Shown here one piece after another: positions 1 to 8,293 of a stretch of DNA of 64,000 bases. Position numbers and translations under genes: made by a program. The notes beneath the pieces are model-generated. The model was not told the origin of the DNA. It did no database searches and saw only the letters and a list, made by a program, of their open reading frames with translations. Source of the stretch: Erythrobacter sp. GTDB taxonomy: Bacteria; Pseudomonadota; Alphaproteobacteria; Sphingomonadales; Sphingomonadaceae. Every line of letters begins with the position of its first letter. The first letter of the stretch is position 1. Location of the stretch: contig NZ_CP050265.1 of NCBI RefSeq assembly GCF_011765465.1, positions 2,261,501 to 2,325,500 on the forward strand, read 5' to 3'.

Positions 1-445
1 GGCCGCTGACGAGGTGGCCCGACCCCGGCATGACATTGGCCGTTGTGACCCCGCCCGCGCGCGCCTTGGCGATGTTGGAGGAAAGCGGGTTGATCGAATC
101 CATCGCCCGCACCTCGGGCTGGATCGGGCCGGAGGAATCCGCGCCAGCGACCTGGCCGATATGCGAATGGGTGTCGACGATGCCGGGCATGACGACCTTG
201 CCGTCGAGCGAACGCCGCTCGGCATCGGCGGGGACCGTGACTTCGGCGCCGACCGCGACGATCTTCCCGTTCTCGATCACCAGCGTGCCGTCTTCGATCG
301 TCTCACCTGCCATGGTGAGGATCGTCGCATCGGTAAAGGCTATCGCGCGTTCCTGCGCCTGTGCGGGGCTCCCCGCGAGCGAGGCGGCGGCCAGCGCGCT
401 CCCCGCAAGGGCCGTCATGGCCCGCAATCCGGACTTCGCTTTCAT
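1..445 (-). CDS. Amidohydrolase family protein, N-terminal part (cut by window edge)
   Basis: Only the first ~148 residues are in the window; the gene runs off the left edge. The N-terminus looks like a Sec signal peptide (positive start, alanine/leucine-rich core, AQA cleavage site near residue 30), so the enzyme is probably exported. It is followed by the small beta-sandwich typical of amidohydrolases and then VMPGIVDTHSHIG, whose HSH (about residues 93-95) is the first metal-binding motif of the imidazolonepropionase/dihydroorotase-like superfamily. The substrate cannot be told from this part. The ATG at 445 is chosen because it starts the signal peptide and has AGGGA upstream. Confidence 0.8.
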   Translation of the reverse strand, partial: MKAKSGLRAMTALAGSALAAASLAGSPAQAQERAIAFTDATILTMAGETIEDGTLVIENGKIVAVGAEVTVPADAERRSLDGKVVMPGIVDTHSHIGQVAGADSSGPIQPEVRAMDSINPLSSNIAKARAGGVTTANVMPGSGHLVSG

Positions 446-567
446 CTGAAGCGTCCCTCCCTGTTCGTCTTGTCGGCGCGACCCTAGGCTCCGCTGGCGC
501 ATCCGCAAGCGAAAAGACGCGCGGGAAAGCGATGGAAGATCAAAGGATTTACTGTATCATCGCGCCC

Positions 568-981
568 ATGGAGGAACCGCGCGCCCCGACCGAACCCGAA
601 GCCCCGAGCGAGGACGGGCACCTCGAACGCGCCGAGCGCGCCTTTCGCTGGGTCGAGCGCGCGCTGCTGGTCGTGACCATGGTGATGACGCTGATCGCCG
701 CCGGGGCCGAGGTGTGGTCGGTCTATGCCGACCGCCGGATCGAGCTTGCCGACCTGCTGCTGATGTTCCTCTACACCGAGGTGATCGGGATGATCGCGGT
801 GTTCTACACCGGCAAGGGCGCCTTCTTCGTCTTCCCGATCTTCATCGCGATCACCGCCATCGCCCGGCTGATCGTGCTGCAGGGCAAGGACATGGCGCCC
901 GAAAACGTCGTGTTCGATGCGGGCGCGATCCTGCTGCTGGCGGTCGCGGCGCTGGTGATCGGGCGCTTTCGCGACAAATAG
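568..981 (+). CDS. PsiE-like small inner-membrane protein
   Basis: A 137-residue protein with an acidic N-terminus followed by four hydrophobic segments (about residues 31-50, 60-77, 83-100 and 112-130), the layout of the PsiE family. PsiE is named for phosphate-starvation induction in E. coli; its biochemical role is unknown. An in-frame ATG at 532, preceded by GGAAAG, would add 12 residues and is an equally possible start. It stands alone: divergent from the amidohydrolase and convergent with the ArsR gene, so the context gives no function. Family call is from membrane topology and overall similarity. Confidence 0.65.
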   Translation: MEEPRAPTEPEAPSEDGHLERAERAFRWVERALLVVTMVMTLIAAGAEVWSVYADRRIELADLLLMFLYTEVIGMIAVFYTGKGAFFVFPIFIAITAIARLIVLQGKDMAPENVVFDAGAILLLAVAALVIGRFRDK

Positions 982-990
982 CGCCGCGGC

Positions 991-1341
991 TCAGGTCAGG
1001 CGGGCGAAATTGGCGACACCGGGGGCGGGCGTGCGCCGCGCTTCCGGCTCTTGGCCTACGCCCGCATCCGCCCCGCCGGCAATCGCGCCGAGCGCCCGGG
1101 CGAGCCGCGCAATCGGTTCGCTCGCAAGGCTGTAATAGACGAGCTTGGCCTCCTTGCGCGTTTCGACGAGACCCGCCTTCCTCAGCACGCCGAGCTGCTG
1201 CGAAAGCGCCGGCTGGCCGATGTCGGCGGCGCGGTCGATTTCGCCGACGCTGAGTTCGCCCTCGCCCAGCACTTCGAGGATGCGGAAGCGCAAGGGGTGG
1301 GCGATCGCCTTCAATTCCTCGATCGGCGGTTCGTCGCTCAT
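991..1341 (-). CDS. ArsR/SmtB-family transcriptional repressor of the sulfide module
   Basis: A winged-helix protein of 116 residues. The segment IAHPLRFRILEVL, the recognition-helix region GQPALSQQLGVLRKAGL and the wing VYYSL are typical of ArsR/SmtB repressors. Its ATG overlaps the stop of the upstream peroxiredoxin gene (ATGA at 1338-1341), so both belong to one operon opposite the persulfide dioxygenase operon. Family members in such loci (BigR, SqrR) sense persulfide with two cysteines, but this protein, read from the chosen ATG, has no cysteine at all. The upstream in-frame start at 1371 would add one cysteine, but GAGAGGGA lies correctly before the ATG at 1341. The probable operator is at 2025-2045. 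Confidence 0.85.
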   Translation of the reverse strand: MSDEPPIEELKAIAHPLRFRILEVLGEGELSVGEIDRAADIGQPALSQQLGVLRKAGLVETRKEAKLVYYSLASEPIARLARALGAIAGGADAGVGQEPEARRTPAPGVANFARLT

Positions 1342-1988
1342 GGCGCATCCCTCTCGCTTTCGAGGAACCATGCCACCGGATCCTTCGCCGCATAGACCGC
1401 GTCGAGATCGTGGCTCGGCGCGCCGAGCAGTTTCTCGCCCGGCTGCCAGTTGGCCGGAGCAAGGCCGCCTTCGCGGTCGATCGCTTGCAGCGCTTCCAAT
1501 GTGCGCAGCATTTCCGGTGTCGAGCGCCCGACATTCGCGGGATAGCAGGTCATCGCCCGGATCGTGCCGGTCGGATCGATGAAGTAGGTCGTCCTCACCG
1601 CCGCGCTGTCATTGTCCTGCGGGGCGACCATGCCGAAGGCGCTGCCGATCACCAGCGTCGGATCCTCGACGATGGGAAAGCGCACCTCCACCCCGAATCG
1701 GTCGCGAATCAGGCGCAGCCAGGCGAAATGGGCGAACAGGCTGTCGACCGACAGCGCCATGAGCGCGCAGTCGAGCGCCTCGAACCGGTCGGCATGGCGG
1801 GCGAGCTCGATGAACTCGGTGGTGCAGACCGGCGTGAAATCGGCCGGGTGCGAGAACAGGATCAGCCAGCGCCCGCGAAAGGCGGACAAGCGCACGGGGC
1901 CGATCGTGGAGCGGGCCTCGAAATCGGGTGCCGTGTCGCCGATGCGCAGGCCGCCGGGGCGGGGAGGGTTTTCGTTTACGTGGTCCAT
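1338..1988 (-). CDS. 1-Cys peroxiredoxin (Prx6 type)
   Basis: A 216-residue thioredoxin-fold peroxidase. SHPADFTPVCTTEF contains the peroxidatic Cys in the PxxxT/SxxC context. The C-terminal half carries the long extension of the Prx6/AhpC-TSA 1-Cys group (FIDPTGTIRAM, YPANVGRS). It reduces hydrogen peroxide, organic peroxides or, as reported for several peroxiredoxins, persulfide-related oxidants. It is the first gene of a two-gene operon with the ArsR repressor and is divergent from the persulfide dioxygenase. A role in protecting cells during sulfide oxidation is therefore likely by inference. Start ATG at 1988; a weak GTGGGA precedes it. Confidence 0.85.
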   Translation of the reverse strand: MDHVNENPPRPGGLRIGDTAPDFEARSTIGPVRLSAFRGRWLILFSHPADFTPVCTTEFIELARHADRFEALDCALMALSVDSLFAHFAWLRLIRDRFGVEVRFPIVEDPTLVIGSAFGMVAPQDNDSAAVRTTYFIDPTGTIRAMTCYPANVGRSTPEMLRTLEALQAIDREGGLAPANWQPGEKLLGAPSHDLDAVYAAKDPVAWFLESERDAP

Positions 1989-2006
1989 TTCCCACTCTCA
2001 TAGCAT

Positions 2007-2034
2007 TTGACAGCCTGAACGCAATACATATACA
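2007..2034 (+). promoter_or_regulatory. Sigma-70-type promoter of the sulfide-oxidation operon
   Basis: TTGACA (2007-2012), a 16-base spacer and TATACA (2029-2034) stand 30 bases before the persulfide dioxygenase ATG. The gene also has a clear AGGAGAG ribosome site (2053-2059). On the other strand TTGCGT-N16-TATGAG can be read toward the peroxiredoxin, so the 75-base gap probably holds both promoters. Confidence 0.6.
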
Positions 2035-2045
2035 CAATTTATGTA
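2025..2045. promoter_or_regulatory. Inverted repeat, probable ArsR operator
   Basis: TACATA (2025-2030), nine bases, then TATGTA (2040-2045) form a perfect 6-base inverted repeat. It overlaps the -10 box of the rightward promoter and the -35 of the leftward one. This AT-rich palindrome in very GC-rich DNA is where a divergently encoded ArsR repressor would be expected to bind and block both arms. Binding is inferred, not shown. Confidence 0.55.
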
Positions 2046-2063
2046 ACTTTATAGGAGAGTGTC

Positions 2064-2996
2064 ATGGGCAATACCGACTCCGCGCTCGAAGCGGCCAGCA
2101 CCCAGATCGAAGCCGCGCTCGCCGAAAAGGCGAAGCGCCCGACGATCGCGGGCTTCTTCGACGAGGCCACCTTCACCATCACCTACGTGGTTCACGACCC
2201 CGCCACCAACGAGGCGGCGATCATCGATTCGGTGCTCGATTACGAAGCCGCCTCGGGACGCACATCCTACGGCTCGGCGGATCGCGTGATCGAGTACGTC
2301 ACTTCGAATAATCTGAAAGTGACTTGGCTGATCGAGACCCACGCCCATGCCGACCACATCTCGGCCGCGCCCTACCTGCAGGAAAAGCTCGGCGGGAAGC
2401 TCGCGATCGGCAAGGAGATCATCCGCGTGCAGGACGTCTTCGGCAAGCTGTTCAACGCCGGGACCGATTTCGAGCGCGACGGGTCGCAGTTCGACCACCT
2501 CTTCGCCGACGGCGAGACGTTCAAGGTCGGCACGCTCGACGGCATCGCGCTGCACGTGCCCGGCCACACGCCCGCCGACATGGCCTTCATCATCGGCGAT
2601 GCGGCCTTCGTCGGCGACACGATCTTCATGCCCGATTTCGGCACGGCCCGCGCCGACTTCCCCGGCGGCGACGCGCGCCAGCTGTTCAAGTCGATCCGGC
2701 GGCTGCTGTCGCTTCCCGACGACACCCGCCTGTTCCTGTGCCACGACTACAAGGCGCCGGGCCGCGACGAATATGCCTGGGAAACCACGGTCGGCCAGCA
2801 GCGGCGCGAGAACATCCACGTCAAGGACGGCGTGAGCGAGGAGGAATTCGTCGAAATGCGCACAACGCGCGACGCGACGCTCGCCATGCCGAACCTCATC
2901 ATGCCTTCGGTCCAGGTCAATATCCGCGGCGGGCGTCTGCCCGAACCGGAGGATAACGGCGTGAGCTACATCAAGATTCCGGTGAACGCGGTATGA
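2064..2996 (+). CDS. blh: Persulfide dioxygenase (ETHE1/Blh-type metallo-beta-lactamase fold)
   Basis: A 310-residue MBL-fold hydrolase-like oxygenase. THAHADH (about residues 92-98), the GHTPADM region and LCHDY carry the metal ligands. The pattern is that of ETHE1-type non-haem iron persulfide dioxygenases, which oxidise glutathione persulfide to sulfite. At 310 residues it is longer than ETHE1 (~250) and matches the 'beta-lactamase hydrolase-like' group found with BigR. It is the first gene of the rightward sulfur operon and overlaps the next gene by ATGA. Start ATG at 2064 has AGGAGAG at good spacing. Confidence 0.88.
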   Translation: MGNTDSALEAASTQIEAALAEKAKRPTIAGFFDEATFTITYVVHDPATNEAAIIDSVLDYEAASGRTSYGSADRVIEYVTSNNLKVTWLIETHAHADHISAAPYLQEKLGGKLAIGKEIIRVQDVFGKLFNAGTDFERDGSQFDHLFADGETFKVGTLDGIALHVPGHTPADMAFIIGDAAFVGDTIFMPDFGTARADFPGGDARQLFKSIRRLLSLPDDTRLFLCHDYKAPGRDEYAWETTVGQQRRENIHVKDGVSEEEFVEMRTTRDATLAMPNLIMPSVQVNIRGGRLPEPEDNGVSYIKIPVNAV

Positions 2997-3442
2997 GCTT
3001 GCCGGGATTTCCTGACGCGGCCCCGCTCGCCGGGCTGGCCGGAGGCGTGCTGATCGGCCTCGCGGCGGCGATCATGCTGCTGGGTGCGGGCCGCATCGCG
3101 GGCGTATCCGGCATCGCCGCACGCGCCGCCGGGCTCGGCGGGAGCGGGATGGAGCGTTCGTCCGCATGGGCCTTCGTCATCGGCCTGCCAGTGGGCGCGC
3201 TCGTCATCGGTCTTGCCCTCGGCGGGATCGAAGCGAGCTTCGCCTCGCCGCTCGTCCTCGCCATCGCGGGGCTGGTCGTCGGGGTCGGGACCAAGCTCGG
3301 CAGCGGCTGCACCAGCGGGCACGGCGTGTGCGGGATGAGCCGCTTTTCCGCGCGCTCGATCGTCGCGACGCTGACTTTCATGGCGACCGGCTTCGCCACG
3401 GTCGCCGCCATGAACGCCCTCGGCCTCATGGTGCTGCAATGA
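2993..3442 (+). CDS. YeeE/YedE-type sulfur-compound transporter, first half
   Basis: A 149-residue membrane protein with about four hydrophobic helices. The motif GSGCTSGHGVCGMSR (about residues 103-117) is the hallmark of the YeeE/YedE (TsuA-like) family. Its conserved cysteines pass thiosulfate or related sulfur species across the inner membrane. In this organism the family's two repeats are split into two overlapping genes (this one and the next), a known arrangement in persulfide-handling operons. It overlaps both neighbours by 4 bases, implying tight translational coupling with the dioxygenase and the second half. Confidence 0.85.
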   Translation: MSLPGFPDAAPLAGLAGGVLIGLAAAIMLLGAGRIAGVSGIAARAAGLGGSGMERSSAWAFVIGLPVGALVIGLALGGIEASFASPLVLAIAGLVVGVGTKLGSGCTSGHGVCGMSRFSARSIVATLTFMATGFATVAAMNALGLMVLQ

Positions 3443-3858
3443 ACGCGCGCGGGATCGTCGCGCTCCTTTCGGGAGCGGTGTTCGGCGCGGGGTTGGCATT
3501 GGGCGGCATGACCGACCCGGCGCGGGTGCGCGGCTTCCTCGACCTGTTCGGGGATTGGGACCCGACGCTCGCCTTCGTCATGGGCGGGGCGGTGCTCGTG
3601 ATGGTGGTCGTGTGGCGCATCCAGCCGCGCCTCGCCCATCCGTTCTTCGCCGAAGGGTTCGCGATTCCCACGCGCAAGGACCTCGACGCGCGCCTGATCG
3701 GCGGGGCGGCGCTGTTCGGCGTGGGCTGGGGGATTGCCGGCCTGTGCCCCGGCCCAGGCATCGCCGCGCTGGTGATCGAGCCGGTCGGCGCGGCGGTCTT
3801 CGTCGTCGCCATGCTCGCGGGCATGGGGCTCGTGCATCTCACCGAGAGGAAAGCCTGA
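3439..3858 (+). CDS. YeeE/YedE-type transporter, second half (DUF6691-like)
   Basis: A 139-residue membrane protein with about four hydrophobic segments. GWGIAGLCPGPGIAAL near residues 95-110 is the family's second cysteine motif, matching the CTSGHG motif of the preceding protein. The two halves most likely assemble into one channel for a sulfur compound such as thiosulfate or a persulfide-derived species. ATG at 3439 overlaps the upstream stop (ATGA), and its own stop shares a base with the next start (TGATG at 3856-3860). Confidence 0.8.
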   Translation: MNARGIVALLSGAVFGAGLALGGMTDPARVRGFLDLFGDWDPTLAFVMGGAVLVMVVVWRIQPRLAHPFFAEGFAIPTRKDLDARLIGGAALFGVGWGIAGLCPGPGIAALVIEPVGAAVFVVAMLAGMGLVHLTERKA

Positions 3859-4271
3859 TGGATATTCGAGACATCTCCCCCGGTTTCGCCGTCTCCCCCC
3901 AGATCGCGCCCGCCGACATGAAGACGCTCGCGGACAGGGGCTATGTCGCCGTCGTCTGCAACCGTCCCGACGGCGAGGAACCGGGCCAGCCCCCGCTCGA
4001 CGAGCTGCGCGCCGCCGCGACCGAGGCGGGCCTTGCATTCCATCACATTCCGGTTTCGGGCGGAGCCTTCCCCGATGCCGCCGTCGCCGCTTTCGGCGCG
4101 GTGCGGCGCGGCACGCAAGGGCCATTGCTCGCCTACTGCCGCACCGGAACGCGCTCGATCACGCTGGAGACGCTCGCCAATCCGGCCGGCCTTTCCGCCG
4201 AGGAACGGCTCGAACGGGCGAAGGCCGCGGGATACGACCTCAGCGCCCTCGCCCCGCGGCTCGGCGGCTGA
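3858..4271 (+). CDS. TIGR01244-family sulfur transferase / PTP-like phosphatase fold
   Basis: A 137-residue protein with a protein-tyrosine-phosphatase/rhodanese-like loop, YCRTGTRS (about residues 93-100), in which the Cys is the nucleophile and the Arg binds the anion. This family (DUF442) is fused to the MBL domain in Blh proteins of other bacteria. Here it is a separate gene in the same operon, which supports joint work on persulfide sulfur. It may pass sulfane sulfur to or from the dioxygenase; that role is inferred. Confidence 0.8.
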   Translation: MDIRDISPGFAVSPQIAPADMKTLADRGYVAVVCNRPDGEEPGQPPLDELRAAATEAGLAFHHIPVSGGAFPDAAVAAFGAVRRGTQGPLLAYCRTGTRSITLETLANPAGLSAEERLERAKAAGYDLSALAPRLGG

Positions 4272-4297
4272 ACACAAGAGCACAAGGGAGAGGAAAC

Positions 4298-5527
4298 ATG
4301 GCCGGCACGCACAAGCAAACGGTCGTCGTCATCGGCGGCGGCGCGGCGGGGATCGCGACCGCGGCCTCGCTGCTCGCGCGGCGCAAGGGGCTCGACATCG
4401 CTATCGTCGAACCGTCCGACACCCATGCCTACCAGCCCGGCTGGACCATGGTCGGCGGCGGCGTGTTCGAACCAGAGGTGACGGTGCGCCCGATGGAAAG
4501 CGTCATGCCCAGGGGCGTGACGTGGCTGAAACAGGCCGCCGCCACCTTCCAGCCCGAGGACAACCAGGTGACGCTCGCCGACGGGTCCAGCGTCACCTAT
4601 GACGTGCTGGTGGTCGCGCCCGGCATCCGGCTCGCCTGGGAAAAGATCGAAGGGCTCGAAGAGACGCTGGGCAAGAACGGCGTTACCTCGAACTACCGCT
4701 ACGACCTTGCGCCCTATACCTGGGAACTGGTGCAGAAAATGCGGGGTGGCCGCGCGTTGTTCACCCAGCCGCCCATGCCGATCAAATGCGCGGGCGCACC
4801 GCAGAAGGCGATGTATCTTTCCTGCGACCATTGGCGGCGGCGCGGCGTGCTCGATGACATCGAAGTCGAGTTCTGCAACGCGGGCGGCGTGCTGTTCGGG
4901 GTCGCGGACTATGTCCCGGCGCTGATGGAATATGTCGAGAAATACGGCATCGCGCTGCAGCTTTCGAACAATCTCGTCGCGGTCGACGGGCCTGCGCAAA
5001 AGGCGACCTTCCAGACCGAACAGGGCGAGGTCACGCGTGATTTCGACATGATGCACGTCGTGCCCCCGCAGGTCGCGCCAGGGTTCCTCGCCGACAGCCC
5101 GCTGGCGGCCGAATCGGGCTTCACCGATGTCGACCAGCACACGCTCCAGCACGTGCGCTATCCCAATGTCTTCGGGCTCGGCGATGCGGGCGGGATGCCC
5201 AATGCCAAGACGGCGGCGGCCGCGCGCAAGCAGGCGCCGGTGGTCGCGGTCAACTTGCTCCAGCAACTCGCCGGCAAGGGGCCGCGCGCGGGCTATGACG
5301 GCTATGGCTCCTGCCCGCTGACGGTCGAGCGCGGCCGAATCGTGCTTGCCGAATTCGGCTATGGTGGGAAGCTGATGCCGAGCTTTCCCGAATGGCTCGT
5401 CGACGGGACCAAGCCGCAGCGCCTTTCGTGGATGCTGAAGGCCGATTTCCTGCCTTGGCTTTACTGGAACGGGATGCTCAAGGGGCGCGAATGGCTCGCC
5501 GGGCCGGGCGGCCTGATCGCAACGTGA
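4298..5527 (+). CDS. sqr: Sulfide:quinone reductase (FAD-dependent, type II-like)
   Basis: A 409-residue flavoprotein with the FAD-binding fingerprint VVIGGGAAGIATAASLL at residues 9-25 and the second flavin motif NVFGLGDAGGMPNAKTAA near residue 290. Two cysteines in the right places, in PIKCAGAPQK (about residue 163) and GSCPLT (about residue 340), match the redox pair of mitochondrial-type SQRs. These oxidise sulfide to persulfide and hand electrons to quinone at the membrane. The neighbouring dioxygenase and sulfur transferase would take the persulfide onward. GGGAGAGG precedes the ATG. The C-terminal hydrophobic/aromatic segment may anchor it to the membrane. Confidence 0.9.
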   Translation: MAGTHKQTVVVIGGGAAGIATAASLLARRKGLDIAIVEPSDTHAYQPGWTMVGGGVFEPEVTVRPMESVMPRGVTWLKQAAATFQPEDNQVTLADGSSVTYDVLVVAPGIRLAWEKIEGLEETLGKNGVTSNYRYDLAPYTWELVQKMRGGRALFTQPPMPIKCAGAPQKAMYLSCDHWRRRGVLDDIEVEFCNAGGVLFGVADYVPALMEYVEKYGIALQLSNNLVAVDGPAQKATFQTEQGEVTRDFDMMHVVPPQVAPGFLADSPLAAESGFTDVDQHTLQHVRYPNVFGLGDAGGMPNAKTAAAARKQAPVVAVNLLQQLAGKGPRAGYDGYGSCPLTVERGRIVLAEFGYGGKLMPSFPEWLVDGTKPQRLSWMLKADFLPWLYWNGMLKGREWLAGPGGLIAT

Positions 5528-5543
5528 CGGGAACGGGCAGCCC

Positions 5544-7301
5544 ATGCTGAAACGCTATCTCCCCATCCTCGAATGGGGCCGCAACTATGACCGCGAGGTG
5601 CTGACAAGCGACCTCGTCGCGGCGGTGATCGTCACGATCATGCTGATCCCGCAGAGCCTCGCCTATGCGCTGCTCGCCGGGTTGCCGCCGGTGGTCGGCC
5701 TTTACGCCTCGATCCTGCCGCTGGTGTTCTACGCGATTTTCGGGACCAGCCGCACGCTTGCGGTCGGCCCGGTCGCGGTGGTTTCGCTGATGACCGCCTC
5801 GGCCGCCGGAGCGGTGGCGCAGCAGGGCACGGCGGAATATCTCGAAGCGGCGATCACGCTCGCGTTCCTGTCGGGCATCATGCTTGCCGTGCTCGGCCTG
5901 CTGCGCGCGGGGTTCCTCGCGAACCTGTTGTCGCACCCGGTCATCAGCGGCTTCATCACGGCGAGCGGCATCCTCATCGCAACGAGCCAGCTCAGGCACA
6001 TCCTCGGCGTGAGCGGGGGCGGGGACAACTGGCCCGAAATGCTCGGCAGCATCGGCGCATCGCTGGGCGAGACGAACGCCTATACGCTCGCCATCGGCGT
6101 CCCCGCGCTCGCCTTCCTGTTCTGGGTCCGCAAGGGGGCCAAGCCCGCGCTGATGCGGCTGGGCCTCTCCGCCAAGCCCGCCGACATGGTCGCCAAGGCG
6201 GGGCCGGTGGTGGCCGTGGCGCTGACCATCGTGGCGGTGATCGTCTTCGACCTCGGCGAGAAGGGCGTCGCGATCACCGGGGAGATCCCGCAGGGCCTGC
6301 CCCCCTTCGCCCTGCCGAGCGCCGACTTGTCGCTGATCGAGGCGCTGTGGGTTCCGGCGCTGCTCATTTCGATCATCGGCTTCGTCGAAAGCGTCTCGGT
6401 CGCGCAGACTCTCGCGGCCAAGCGCCGCCAGCGCATTGCGCCCGACCAGGAACTGATCGGGCTGGGCGCCTCGAACATCGCGAGCGCGCTGTCGGGCGGC
6501 TACCCGGTGACGGGCGGCTTCGCGCGTTCGGTCGTCAATTTCGATGCGGGCGCGCAGACCCCGGCGGCGGGAGCCTTCACCGCGGTCGGCATCGCGCTCG
6601 CCTCGCTGTTCCTCACACCGCTGCTCTTCAGCCTGCCCATCGCTACGCTCGCCGCGACGATCATCGTTGCGGTCCTGAGCCTCGTCGATTTGAAGACGCC
6701 GGGGCAGCTGTGGCGCTATTCCAAGGCCGATTTCGCAGCCCACGTCGCGACCATCGGCATCACGCTCATCGCAGGGGTGGAGATGGGCGTGATCGCGGGC
6801 GTGGGCGTCGGGCTCCTGCTCTATCTCTGGCGCGCCAGCCGGCCCCATGCCGCGATCGTCGGGCGCGTTCCCGAAACCGAGCATTTCCGCAATGTCGAGC
6901 GGCACGAGGTGTTCACCGTCCCCCACGTCCTTTCGATCCGGATCGATGAAAGCCTGACCTATTTGAACGCCCGCTGGCTCGAGGAATATGTTCTGGAACG
7001 CGTCGCGGAAAAGCCCGAGTTGCGCCACGTCATCCTGATGTGTTCGGCGGTGAACGCGATCGACGCATCGGGGCTCGAAAGCCTCGAGGCGATCAATCAC
7101 CGGCTCGGCGATGCCGGGGTGGGCCTGCATCTGTCCGAGGTGAAAGGCCCGGTGATGGACCGGCTCAAGCGCTCGCATTTCCTCGAGGAACTCAATGGCG
7201 AGGTGTTCCTGTCGCAATCGCGCGCCTTCGAAAAGCTGGCCGCCGACAATGGCGAGCCGCCCGAGCGGCACGATCACTACATGGCGCGCGGGCTGATCTA
7301 G
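5544..7301 (+). CDS. SulP-family anion transporter with STAS domain
   Basis: A 585-residue transporter with about 10-14 hydrophobic segments in the first ~435 residues. It includes the SulP signature region PQSLAYALLAGLPPVVGLYA (about residues 33-52) and a C-terminal STAS domain (about 460-560; NAIDASGLESLE). SulP proteins move sulfate, bicarbonate or other anions. As the last gene of the sulfide operon, 16 bases after sqr, it may move sulfite or sulfate produced by the dioxygenase; direction and substrate are inference. Its stop overlaps the stop of the opposite-strand DUF2891 gene by 4 bases. Confidence 0.88.
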   Translation: MLKRYLPILEWGRNYDREVLTSDLVAAVIVTIMLIPQSLAYALLAGLPPVVGLYASILPLVFYAIFGTSRTLAVGPVAVVSLMTASAAGAVAQQGTAEYLEAAITLAFLSGIMLAVLGLLRAGFLANLLSHPVISGFITASGILIATSQLRHILGVSGGGDNWPEMLGSIGASLGETNAYTLAIGVPALAFLFWVRKGAKPALMRLGLSAKPADMVAKAGPVVAVALTIVAVIVFDLGEKGVAITGEIPQGLPPFALPSADLSLIEALWVPALLISIIGFVESVSVAQTLAAKRRQRIAPDQELIGLGASNIASALSGGYPVTGGFARSVVNFDAGAQTPAAGAFTAVGIALASLFLTPLLFSLPIATLAATIIVAVLSLVDLKTPGQLWRYSKADFAAHVATIGITLIAGVEMGVIAGVGVGLLLYLWRASRPHAAIVGRVPETEHFRNVERHEVFTVPHVLSIRIDESLTYLNARWLEEYVLERVAEKPELRHVILMCSAVNAIDASGLESLEAINHRLGDAGVGLHLSEVKGPVMDRLKRSHFLEELNGEVFLSQSRAFEKLAADNGEPPERHDHYMARGLI

Positions 7302-8293
7302 GCGCGGCTGCGGGCCAGCGCGGCGAGCAGGGCGAAGGAGGCGAGCCAGTGTTCGCCCATGTAATCGCCGGTGACGTGGGGAATCGCGGCGTCGTAATGC
7401 GCCTCGGCGCGGGCGTGCAGCAAGGGCGCGTCCGGGTGCTGCGGGAGCCTCGCGGCGATCTCCCACAGGCACCATGCGCGGCTGAGGTTCAATCCGTCGA
7501 GATGCGCGATCTTGCCGTCGCTGCGGTCCGACACCGTGACCGGGCGGCATTCGCGCTCCACCCATCCGTTCGCCAGCACCAGCCCCTCGACCCACGGCTC
7601 GAAGGCGCTCGCGGGCATCACCCGGCTCATCAGCAGCGCGGCGGTGAGGACTGGGGAGAGGAACTCATCGCCCCCCGGCTCCCACCCGGCATAGCCCTGC
7701 CTCTGGCCGAAAGCGGCCATCGCCCATTCGTCCCCGGTCGCGAGCAGCAGCGGGTCGCGGCTCTCCGCCCAGTCGCGCGCCAAGGTGAGCGCGAAGGCGG
7801 TGTTGAAATGCGTGCCGACCGTGATCGGGTAGGTGAGGACGCGCAGGTATTGCACGAACCGCTCCGCCAGCGCCCGCGCCAATGGTTCGAGCCGCACGGC
7901 CCATGTCGCATCCCCGTGCCGCCCGGACTCGCCATGGAGCGCGAGCAGCCAGCCCCAGCCATAGGGCCGCTCGAACCCGCGCGATTCAGCCCGCTCGAAA
8001 TAGGCGAGTTCGGCAGCGAGCTTGTCCGGCGTGAAGGTGGCCTCGGCAAGCGCTGCGATCTCCGCCGCCTCGGGCATGGCGGGGTGCATCCGCCGGAGCG
8101 TCAGCAGCGTCCACCAGCCATGGACGCAGGAATGCCAGTCATAGCTGCCGAAAAAGGCCGGGTGCAGCGCGCGCGGGGTCTTCGCATCGGCATCGCTCCC
8201 CAGCACGTGGCCGGGCGAATTGGGATATTCGCGCGCCACGTGGCCGAGAGCCGCCCGCGCGAAGCGCCGCGCCACATCTTCGCTCAGCGCCAT
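7298..8293 (-). CDS. DUF2891 family protein
   Basis: A 331-residue soluble protein matching the DUF2891 family in length and in the motifs HPAFFGSYDWHSCVHGWW (about residues 44-61), YGWGWLLAL and GEHWLASFALL. The many Trp, His and Asp residues along a repeated helical pattern suggest an (alpha/alpha)-toroid, as in carbohydrate-active or related enzymes; no activity is known to me. It overlaps the start-proximal end of DUF979 by 10 bases and is the last gene of the operon with DUF979, DUF969 and 5-oxoprolinase. Confidence 0.8.
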   Translation of the reverse strand: MALSEDVARRFARAALGHVAREYPNSPGHVLGSDADAKTPRALHPAFFGSYDWHSCVHGWWTLLTLRRMHPAMPEAAEIAALAEATFTPDKLAAELAYFERAESRGFERPYGWGWLLALHGESGRHGDATWAVRLEPLARALAERFVQYLRVLTYPITVGTHFNTAFALTLARDWAESRDPLLLATGDEWAMAAFGQRQGYAGWEPGGDEFLSPVLTAALLMSRVMPASAFEPWVEGLVLANGWVERECRPVTVSDRSDGKIAHLDGLNLSRAWCLWEIAARLPQHPDAPLLHARAEAHYDAAIPHVTGDYMGEHWLASFALLAALARSRA

